Origin: Ardenticatenaceae bacterium
GTDB lineage: Bacteria; Chloroflexota; Anaerolineae; Promineifilales; Promineifilaceae
Assembly (NCBI GenBank): GCA_027054335.1
Contig: JALUPA010000754.1
Location: forward strand, 1 to 44,649
Reading direction: 5' to 3'
Length of the DNA: 44,649 bases
Within the stretch, counting starts at the first letter, position 1. Each line of letters starts with the position of its first letter. The notes beneath the pieces were generated by a model. It was given only the letters and a program-made list of their open reading frames with translations. It ran no database searches and was not told the origin of the DNA. Positions 36,860 to 42,959 of the stretch are shown here, piece by piece. Both the position numbers and the translations under genes were made by a program.

Positions 36860-37294
36860 ATGGATACAAGGATCTGTAATCATTGCGGAGAAACAAAACC
36901 CGTTGACGAATTTAATTGGCGTTGGAAAAGCCGAGGAGAGCGTCAGAGAACTTGCCGATCCTGTCAAAACAAACAAAAAAGCAACTGGTATCTGAAAAAT
37001 AAAGAAACCCACAAGTCAAACGTCTACAAAAACAAATTAAAAAAGATCGAAGCAGCCCGCGAGTATATTTGGAACTATCTGTCCACTCATCCTTGCCAGG
37101 AGTGCGGGGAAAACGATCCTTCTGTCCTCGAATTTGATCATGTTAAAGGAAAGAAAAAAGCCGAAGTCACAAAACTAATGCGGGATGGTTATTCAATTGG
37201 TGCAATTCAGCAAGAGATTGCCAAATGTGTAGTTCTTTGTGCCAATTGCCATAAAAAGAAAACTTATAAAGATTCATGGAGGGATAGAGGATGA
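36860..37294 (+). CDS. HNH endonuclease with N-terminal zinc ribbon
   Basis: 144 aa from ATG 36860. N-terminal CxxC pair (CNHCGETKPVDEFNW, then TCRSC) with lysine-rich linker, then an HNH core: CQECGENDPSVLEFDHVKG and CVVLCANCHKKKT. Resembles phage or mobile-element HNH nucleases. AT-rich, without ACGGCCGT, unlike the flanking genes. Its stop overlaps the glmU start by 4 bp (ATGA), which would couple them, although this seems accidental. Confidence 0.85.
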   Translation: MDTRICNHCGETKPVDEFNWRWKSRGERQRTCRSCQNKQKSNWYLKNKETHKSNVYKNKLKKIEAAREYIWNYLSTHPCQECGENDPSVLEFDHVKGKKKAEVTKLMRDGYSIGAIQQEIAKCVVLCANCHKKKTYKDSWRDRG

Positions 37295-38319
37295 GTTTAG
37301 CCATTGTTTTACTGGCAGCCGGAAAAGGCACGCGGATGAATTCCAAAAAGCAGAAGATTTTGCATGAGGTGGGCGGGAAGCCGATGGTCAGGCACGTTTT
37401 TGAGGCGGCGGAGGCAACGGCCGATTTGCTGCCGGTGTTGGTGGTGGGGCCGGGCGAGGGTGGCGTGCAGGCACTTATCGGCCGTCGGGCGGAGTACGTG
37501 GTGCAGCCGGAGCAGTTGGGCACAGGGCACGCCACGTTGATGGCCCGGCCGGCGCTCATCAACCGCAGCAGTCAAGTCATTGTCACTTATGGGGATATGC
37601 CTTTACTGCGGGTAGAAACGCTGCAAAAACTGGCCGAAACGCAGCGGGAAAGCGGCACGGCCGTCACTCTCCTCTCCGTCATGGGCAAACCATCCAGTTC
37701 TTTTGGCCGGGTGGTGCGGGATGAAGCAGGCTACGTGCGGGAAATTGTGGAAGTAGCCGAGGCCAAACGCCGCCCCAACACGGCCGAATTGCTGGCTATC
37801 CGGGAGTTAAACGCCGGGGTGTATTGCTTTGACGCTGATTTTTTGTGGCAAAATGTGGACAAGCTACCTTTGCGTCAGGCGCGTTCCGGGCCGGAGTATT
37901 ATTTGACGGATATGATTGAATTGGCGCAGGAGCAGGGGATAGGGGTTACGGCCGTGACCACCGAAGACCCGGATGAATGTTTGGGGGCGGGGACCAGGGC
38001 GGAGTTAACGGCCGTAGAAAAAGCGTTCCGCCGCCGGGCCAACAACCACTGGTTGGCTCACGGCGTCACCCTGATCGATCCGGATGCCGTCTACATTGAC
38101 CAGGATGTGTCCATTGGGCAGGACACCGTCATCTGGCCGGGCAGCTACATTCAGGCTGGCGCGGTTATTGGCGAGGAGTGCGTGATCGGCCCCAACGCCA
38201 TTATCCGCCGGGCCACTGTTGGGGATGGCTGCCGGATTGAGCAGGCGGTTGTGGAGGATGCGACGGTGGAGAAGGGTACGGCCGTGCCGCGATTTTCGGT
38301 AGTGTCAGGCACGGGGTGA
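37291..38319 (+). CDS. glmU: GlmU-type UDP-GlcNAc pyrophosphorylase, C-terminally truncated
   Basis: 342 aa. The N-terminal uridyltransferase domain is complete: LAAGKGTRMNS, QLGTGHATLMA, TYGDMPLL, and ELNAGVYCFD. The left-handed beta-helix is only partial (VYIDQDVSIGQDTVIWPG, then GAVIGEECVIGP). Full GlmU is about 450 aa, so the acetyltransferase active region is lost; the end SVVSGTG is encoded by an inverted repeat. It should make UDP-GlcNAc from GlcNAc-1-P, but acetylation would need another enzyme. Alternatively it belongs to a naturally short GlmU-like family. Confidence 0.85.
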   Translation: MSLAIVLLAAGKGTRMNSKKQKILHEVGGKPMVRHVFEAAEATADLLPVLVVGPGEGGVQALIGRRAEYVVQPEQLGTGHATLMARPALINRSSQVIVTYGDMPLLRVETLQKLAETQRESGTAVTLLSVMGKPSSSFGRVVRDEAGYVREIVEVAEAKRRPNTAELLAIRELNAGVYCFDADFLWQNVDKLPLRQARSGPEYYLTDMIELAQEQGIGVTAVTTEDPDECLGAGTRAELTAVEKAFRRRANNHWLAHGVTLIDPDAVYIDQDVSIGQDTVIWPGSYIQAGAVIGEECVIGPNAIIRRATVGDGCRIEQAVVEDATVEKGTAVPRFSVVSGTG

Positions 38320-38365
38320 ACGGTCTTGGCTATGTAAGTGTTGCTACCCCGTGCCTGACACTACC
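38298..38365. repeat. Inverted repeat GGTAGTGTCAGGCACGGGGT
   Basis: Perfect 20-bp arms with a 28-nt loop. The left arm contains the last seven codons and stop of glmU, so the repeat defines the present C-terminus; it could also serve as terminator for the plus-strand transcript. Confidence 0.9.
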
Positions 38366-38368
38366 CGG

Positions 38369-38863
38369 TTAACGACGGCTGAAGATGAAACCAAAAATCA
38401 AAACGACGCCAAACACAATCGCCTCATCCACACAACCGACAATCCATTCCCGGCCAAACCAGGCATACAGGCCCGTCACCAGTACTGCCAGCAAAACATA
38501 GGGTGGAGCTATCTTTTTGACGATCAGAACCAGAGAGAAAAAGATGCCCACTGCCAGGACAGTAATATCGTCCAGAGGCAGGGGAATAAAATCGGGAGCA
38601 ATGGCGTAAACCACACCGCCCACCGTCGGCAGAAAGGAATACAGCCAGGAAATGTCTTGAATAAGCAGGGCTGACACTAACGCGCCCAGCCAGAAAACAG
38701 CAAAAATGATCCCGGACAACGTGGCCGACGCCGCCACATCCTGCCACACCTTCATGCCGTAAGCAAAACCTACCGCCGGTAAGATTACCCCCAGCACCAT
38801 AAAGGAACAGGAAAGGCAGCCTTTGGCTTTGTCGCTTTGCTGTTGGGCCTTTTCGGAGGACAT
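38369..38863 (-). CDS. Membrane protein with DUF1232-like segment
   Basis: 164 aa with four to five hydrophobic segments. VYAIAPDFIPLPLDDITVLA resembles the DUF1232/YkvA motif (SPIDLIPD...). The cytoplasmic N-terminus has a Cys pair (KGCLSC). Function unknown. It follows DUF4126 on the same strand after a heptamer repeat. Confidence 0.7.
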   Translation of the reverse strand: MSSEKAQQQSDKAKGCLSCSFMVLGVILPAVGFAYGMKVWQDVAASATLSGIIFAVFWLGALVSALLIQDISWLYSFLPTVGGVVYAIAPDFIPLPLDDITVLAVGIFFSLVLIVKKIAPPYVLLAVLVTGLYAWFGREWIVGCVDEAIVFGVVLIFGFIFSRR

Positions 38864-38874
38864 AGGGAAGAGAT

Positions 38875-38932
38875 TGGGAGATTAGAGATTGAAAGTTTAA
38901 TCTCCAATCCCTCAATCTCCAATCTCCAATTA
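38875..38932. repeat. Heptamer inverted array, ATTGGAG family
   Basis: GATTGGGA, GATTAGA, GATTGAA and inverted AATCTCC, AATCCCT, AATCTCC, AATCTCC between two membrane protein genes; it touches the stop of the upstream DUF4126 gene (ending FA). Confidence 0.8.
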
Positions 38933-39502
38933 CGCAAACGCCGGTTTACGTCGTCGCCGCCAGCGACGTACCAAACGATAAACTATGAAGGCAATAACAA
39001 TCAACATCAATCCAGCCAGAGCCGGGACAAAGATTGCCAGCAAGGTCATAGTTAGTGCGACTATGTCCTCAACCAGGCTGACGGCCCAATTGCCGGTTCC
39101 GCCGGTGGCGGCTGTTACAACGGGCCGGGCTGTGCCTTTGACGGCGTGAACGCTGCCGGCCGTGAGCAAACCGGCCGTGAGGGATAATGCCGGGTGAATG
39201 TCGGTAAGAATGTTGGCACTGGCGGCAAACAATAACGCACCTGCGGCGGGGCGGATGAAGGTTTGAATGCCGTCATTGAGCGTGTCTACGGCCGGTATCT
39301 TGTCCGCCAGCATCTCGATAATCAGGAAAAAGGCGATGATCATAATCGCCCACCAACTGCCAATAGCGTCATAAGGCGCTTGCAGTTTGATGAAGGGATC
39401 GTTCAGGGGATAATGGGCGGCCAAGGCGACGATGAACAGGGGAATGTAGGCATTCAACCCCGCGCTGCCGGCTAACCCAAAGGCACTGATGATGTTTAAC
39501 AT
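38930..39502 (-). CDS. DUF4126 membrane protein
   Basis: 190 aa with about five transmembrane helices. SAFGLAGSAGLNAYIPLFIV and the GSVHAVKGTARPVV loop match DUF4126. A basic C-terminal tail (RRWRRRRKPAFA) marks the cytoplasmic side. Role unknown. ATG 39502 follows AAGGAGCCA. Confidence 0.85.
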   Translation of the reverse strand: MLNIISAFGLAGSAGLNAYIPLFIVALAAHYPLNDPFIKLQAPYDAIGSWWAIMIIAFFLIIEMLADKIPAVDTLNDGIQTFIRPAAGALLFAASANILTDIHPALSLTAGLLTAGSVHAVKGTARPVVTAATGGTGNWAVSLVEDIVALTMTLLAIFVPALAGLMLIVIAFIVYRLVRRWRRRRKPAFA

Positions 39503-39580
39503 AGATATGGCTCCTTTTTATAAGTTGCAAAGTGGCAAGGCGCTTGATCACTTTGCAACTCTGCAACCTGCCGTTTTGCT

Positions 39581-39955
39581 CTATAACCCCGGAGAGCCGC
39601 TAATGGTTCCGAGAGTGGTTAAACGCAGCCAGGAAACGGCCGTAACCTGAGCGACAGCTAAGAATAAGGCAATGGTCAAGGGCGTAACTGTATCCCGCCA
39701 GCACCCTGCCCGGCCATCCCGCCGCAGAATGATCAACAGAATAACGGCGTTGATTGCCATGAGAATGAGCCGGACGCCAGCTGCGCTCACTAAAGCCAAT
39801 ACGTACAACGGGGCGGGTTAGTTGCTCACTATCAGTAATACGGCCGTAAACGACAAATGAATGGGAAGGTAAACGATGGCAAATCCCCGCTCCCACCTAA
39901 TCAGCGCCGGAAAGCGCCGCATTATTCGCCAAGTGAGACCCATCCGTGACCGCAT
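39581..39955 (-). pseudogene. Membrane protein gene with in-frame stop
   Basis: One frame from ATG 39955 gives MRSRMGLTWRIMRRFPALIR then a hydrophobic helix ending LLIVSN, a TAA at 39820-39818, and then continues in frame with hydrophobic segments (LYVLALVSAAGVRLILMAIN, AVILLIILRR) to 39581. The frame is preserved on both sides of the stop, which is most simply a nonsense mutation in a ~124-aa polytopic protein. Family not recognised. Confidence 0.5.
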
Positions 39956-40046
39956 AAAAACTCATCAACAATAATACGCTTACGGCAATGAGCAGCGCCC
40001 ACCAACGACGATTTGAAAACAGGGTCTTATTGTGGGCCAGATTCAT
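39897..40046 (-). CDS. Small single-span membrane protein
   Basis: A 49-aa ORF too short for the track: MNLAHNKTLFSNRRWW, then ALLIAVSVLLLMSFYAV as one transmembrane helix and a short polar tail. It overlaps the start of the disrupted membrane protein by 59 bp in another frame, a layout typical of coupled small genes. No clear ribosome site; low-to-moderate confidence. Confidence 0.4.
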   Translation of the reverse strand: MNLAHNKTLFSNRRWWALLIAVSVLLLMSFYAVTDGSHLANNAALSGAD

Positions 40047-40181
40047 CAGATTTGGATAAGATTTTTAAGGCCAGCCGACCGGACAACCGTCTCATAGAAG
40101 TGCATATCAGCTGCTTTCTGGTAGAATACCCTCTACAAAAGCAAGTATATCATAAGCACAATAAGGAGAAGGGATGCGAAT

Positions 40182-40988
40182 ATGGCTTACCGACCGGAAA
40201 ATTATTACCGCCCCACCAATCTTGAAGAAACCTTAAATTTACTGGCCCAACCTGACGTATACCCATTGGCGGGCGGAACGCAGCTATTGGCCGGCGATGA
40301 CAAAACGGCCGTCGCCGGCGTGGTAGATTTGCAGGCTTTGGGGCTGAATCAGATTCGGGTAACAAATGACATTTTGCGCATCGGCGCTACGGCTGCTCTG
40401 ACCGCTGTTTATGATTTTTTAGGAGCAGAGTTGGCAACGGCCGATTTTACACCGCTTTTGCAGCAAGCAATTAAGCAAGCCGGGCCAAATACCTACCGGA
40501 ACGCAGCTACGTTGGGCGGTATTATTGCCAGCCGTCTGCCGGACAGTGAACTACTGGCCGCACTGCTGGTTCTGGACGCTCAGTTATCGTTACGCACCCC
40601 GGATACAGCCGTCATCAGCCTGATCGATTATTTAGGCGCAGATGAAACCCCCCACGGCCTGATCACCGACATCTTCTTTACTGTGGCCTCCGGCGCAGGT
40701 TCCAGCGAGCGCGTCGCCCGCACCCCGGCCGATACGCCCATTGTGTCCATCACTTGCTGGCAGTCATCAGGGGCTACGCCGCGATTGGCAGCTACGGGGC
40801 TTGGGGCACGGCCGTTTCGCCTGTATACGGCTGAAGAGATGTTAGCAGATGGGATAACGGAGACGGCCGTAGCCTCTGCCGCCCAGGCTGCTCGAGCTGC
40901 CAACACCCATCCCGGCGACTTCCGCGGCAGCGCCGCTTACCGGGGCGAAATGGCCGCCGTCCTCACTCGCCGCATCCTCCTGAAGTAA
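40182..40988 (+). CDS. FAD-binding subunit, xanthine/CO dehydrogenase family (CoxM-like)
   Basis: 268 aa with YPLAGGTQLLAGDDK and TYRNAATLGGIIASRLPDSE, the two FAD pyrophosphate-binding motifs of the medium subunit of molybdenum hydroxylases. The large (molybdopterin) and small (2Fe-2S) subunits are not adjacent. RBS GGAGAAGGG lies before ATG 40182. Partner and substrate unknown; together with the amidohydrolase near 3.5 kb it hints at purine or related heterocycle catabolism, but this is only suggestive. Confidence 0.9.
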   Translation: MAYRPENYYRPTNLEETLNLLAQPDVYPLAGGTQLLAGDDKTAVAGVVDLQALGLNQIRVTNDILRIGATAALTAVYDFLGAELATADFTPLLQQAIKQAGPNTYRNAATLGGIIASRLPDSELLAALLVLDAQLSLRTPDTAVISLIDYLGADETPHGLITDIFFTVASGAGSSERVARTPADTPIVSITCWQSSGATPRLAATGLGARPFRLYTAEEMLADGITETAVASAAQAARAANTHPGDFRGSAAYRGEMAAVLTRRILLK

Positions 40989-40999
40989 CAGCCTAATCG

Positions 41000-41230
41000 C
41001 CAGCTACAAAAATATAAGTAGAACCGGCCGTTGCTGCCCGCGTCATCGTCCTGCGGCGCGCCCACGACGGCGTAACTGCCGGACAGCCCCACGAAAAAGC
41101 CGAACTGGTCGCCCGACGCCCCGGTATCGGCCGTTAATTTAGCCTGCTGGCCCCAACTGCCGTTCTCGTAGGCAAAGACGTAAGCCGCCCCGGTATCGGC
41201 CGCGCCCGCATCCTGGCTCATCGTCCCGAC
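41000..41230 (-). pseudogene. FG-GAP repeat fragment
   Basis: The frame reads AGAADTGAAYVFAYENGSWG, QQAKLTADTGASGDQFG and SGSYAVVGAPQDDDAGSNG: one to two FG-GAP/beta-propeller repeats of a secreted or surface protein. No start or completion is present; the frame then runs into unrelated residues. A stranded piece of a larger surface-protein gene. Confidence 0.7.
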
Positions 41231-41234
41231 GAGA

Positions 41235-41576
41235 TTACAATATAATCTGATAAACTAATGATGTACTCGACTTTTTAACCAGTTTCAGATGTGACTTAAT
41301 CATAGCATCACGTTTTCTAACTATTTCAAAATATGATCTGAGATCGATTGGGTTTGGTCGCCGCTCAACTACGAAACCATCAAGTTTTTTTCTAAAAATA
41401 GTTTCGCCTTTCGTGACTTCTATTATTAAGTTTAGTCTTCTAATTGCTCCTTTAATCATAATATAAACTGATAGTAACGGTTCAGGACCTAAATCCATTA
41501 CTTCGTCTTCAGAAAATAGTTGCAATTTTGCTGACTGTGGGTCAGTCAAGTATTTTTCTAGTTCAGAGTGTTCCAT
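41235..41576 (-). CDS. Probable immunity protein, unrecognised
   Basis: 113 aa, charged, no signal or membrane helix (MEHSELEKYLTDPQSAKLQL, DGFVVERRPNPIDLRSYFEI). It starts 9 bp after the stop of the displaced toxin-like fragment, the usual position of an immunity gene behind a polymorphic toxin C-terminus. AAAGGT precedes the ATG. AT-rich. The assignment is by position only. Confidence 0.55.
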   Translation of the reverse strand: MEHSELEKYLTDPQSAKLQLFSEDEVMDLGPEPLLSVYIMIKGAIRRLNLIIEVTKGETIFRKKLDGFVVERRPNPIDLRSYFEIVRKRDAMIKSHLKLVKKSSTSLVYQIIL

Positions 41577-41584
41577 TGTGACCT

Positions 41585-41890
41585 TTATCTCGTCACTAAA
41601 TTGTTATAGGCGCGAGGGTTAAATTTTACTTGCCACCATCGTTCGATGCCTGCTATAGGAGCAACATTCATATCGTAATTGTTAAGATACGTCTGCGGCA
41701 TATTCCTTTGATATGGTGTGTCCCAAAACTGCCTTTCTACAACAATTCCTGACATTTCCTCAAAATTTTTTACGCATATCGGTAAAACAACCGGTGTGCC
41801 ACCCCAATTATCAGCGGCGATTTTAGCGAAGTATTCCGCAGCTTCATAATCGAGAGTTGGTCCTCGGTCATCGTTTCGGCCACAAGCCAG
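41585..41890 (-). pseudogene. Displaced polymorphic-toxin C-terminal module
   Basis: A 100-codon open frame without a start: GRNDDRGPTLDYEAAEYFAK, NWGGTPVVLPICVKNFEEMS, ERQFWDTPYQRNMPQTYLNN, ending RAYNNLVTR. Protein-like and AT-rich, it begins at a repeat boundary and is followed by a probable immunity gene. It matches the layout of orphan RHS C-terminal modules. Toxin family not recognised. Confidence 0.55.
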
Positions 41891-41986
41891 ACAATAGGAC
41901 GCAGATTTACGCTGATAAAAGCAAAAAATCAGCGTTATCTGCGTTAATCTGTGTCCGAATCAGACCGCTTGGTCGAAACGATGACC
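41866..41986. repeat. GCGTTAATCTGCG repeat bracketed by GGTCATCGTTTCG arms
   Basis: Outer arms GGTCATCGTTTCG and CGAAACGATGACC (41866-41878, 41974-41986) enclose a copy of the GCAGATTTACGCTGAT/ATCAGCGTTATCTGCG inverted repeat. Sits between the displaced toxin module and the next gene. A similar bracketing occurs at 42681-42816 around a different repeat. Confidence 0.7.
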
Positions 41987-42577
41987 ATCCCCAACAAATT
42001 GATTCAAAATATTTTGAATAAACTTTTGTGAAAATCCAATACGAGAGCCCAGATTGTTTTGGGTTTGGTAGGGGACCACTAAGGTTTTGGAGTCTAATCC
42101 TAACAAAGCAAGCATTTCATCATTTGAAACAAGAGGGTGTCCATCACTGACAGCTATTATCAGTTTATTGAGAGATGTTGTTCTAAACCAGCCAATTTGC
42201 TCAAATTTTGCAGATTGTATATATTCAAGATAAGTTTGGTTTTCTAACCAAAGTGCTTTTTGGGATAAGTTTATTATTAAAATCAACCCAATAAGTTGAA
42301 AAGAGAATTCCAAATCATCTAATGCAAAATCTCTGCGAATCGCTTCGGGTAAAGTCGCGACAATGCATGTGTACGGTTTGCTTGGGATGGTATATTCTTT
42401 ACACGGTAGGTGTAACTCCTCAGAAGAAGCCCATGCGGGTCGGTTCTTCCAAATCGCCAAGGCGTCTAACCAATCACTGGGAGTCACTGATTCCAAAAAT
42501 TCATAAGCATCAAAGTCGTAGAAAGGGTCTACAACCAAAAGACCTAGTTGTTTCGTAGCATTATTGTTTTTTCCCAT
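41960..42577 (-). CDS. Unknown protein, possible immunity protein
   Basis: 205 aa from ATG 42577 with GAAGGA upstream; the track start is a TTG. Contains GLLVVDPFYDFDAYEFLESV, SWLDALAIWKN-type W motifs and a hydrophobic stretch FSFQLIGLILIINLS. No recognised family. It lies downstream of the RHS gene, so immunity is the default guess. Its last residues (GDGHRFDQAV) fall in the bracketing repeat. Confidence 0.6.
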   Translation of the reverse strand: MGKNNNATKQLGLLVVDPFYDFDAYEFLESVTPSDWLDALAIWKNRPAWASSEELHLPCKEYTIPSKPYTCIVATLPEAIRRDFALDDLEFSFQLIGLILIINLSQKALWLENQTYLEYIQSAKFEQIGWFRTTSLNKLIIAVSDGHPLVSNDEMLALLGLDSKTLVVPYQTQNNLGSRIGFSQKFIQNILNQFVGDGHRFDQAV

Positions 42578-42680
42578 TTTATTATCCTTCAAATAGACAG
42601 CAAGAGAAAAGAAATGAAAACCTTAACCATTTGAAAAAAACGACAGGAAAATCTAGGCCTGACTTTTTGTGTTTGGGCAT

Positions 42681-42816
42681 GGTCATCGTTTGAACCAAAA
42701 GTGAACTGCCATTCCTGCGAAGGCGGGAATCCACAGGTGAAGATGAATTCCTGCCTGCGCAGAGCCTGCCCTCACGAAGGTGGGGGAATGACAACGGCGT
42801 GAACGAAACGATGACC
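42681..42816. repeat. CATTCCTGCGAAGG-type repeat bracketed by GGTCATCGTTT arms
   Basis: Arms GGTCATCGTTTGA and CGAAACGATGACC enclose an inverted repeat with GAAGGCGGGAATCC and CATTCCTGCG...GGGGGAATG. It lies in the 42594-42959 gap between the RHS gene and the next one, which otherwise holds no convincing gene. Confidence 0.65.
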
Positions 42817-42959
42817 GTCCCCCTTTTGCCAAACAAGCGGCAACTTCTTCCAGTTATCTGTAGGCTAGTGAAGAACGAGACGGTGCGAGGAGAGCGTTTG
42901 TCTGCACCGCCTTATTCCAGACAGTCAGAAAACTTATCAGAGTCAGGGAAAATGAAACT

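Noticed and set aside
40937-41221. Complete 94-aa FG-GAP protein
   Set aside because: Only the first ~65 residues match FG-GAP repeats; the remainder is frame run-on, so it is recorded as a fragment.
42582-42836. 84-aa minus-strand ORF between RHS and the next gene
   Set aside because: Composed largely of the CATTCCTGCGAAGG-type repeat and its brackets; no real protein signal.
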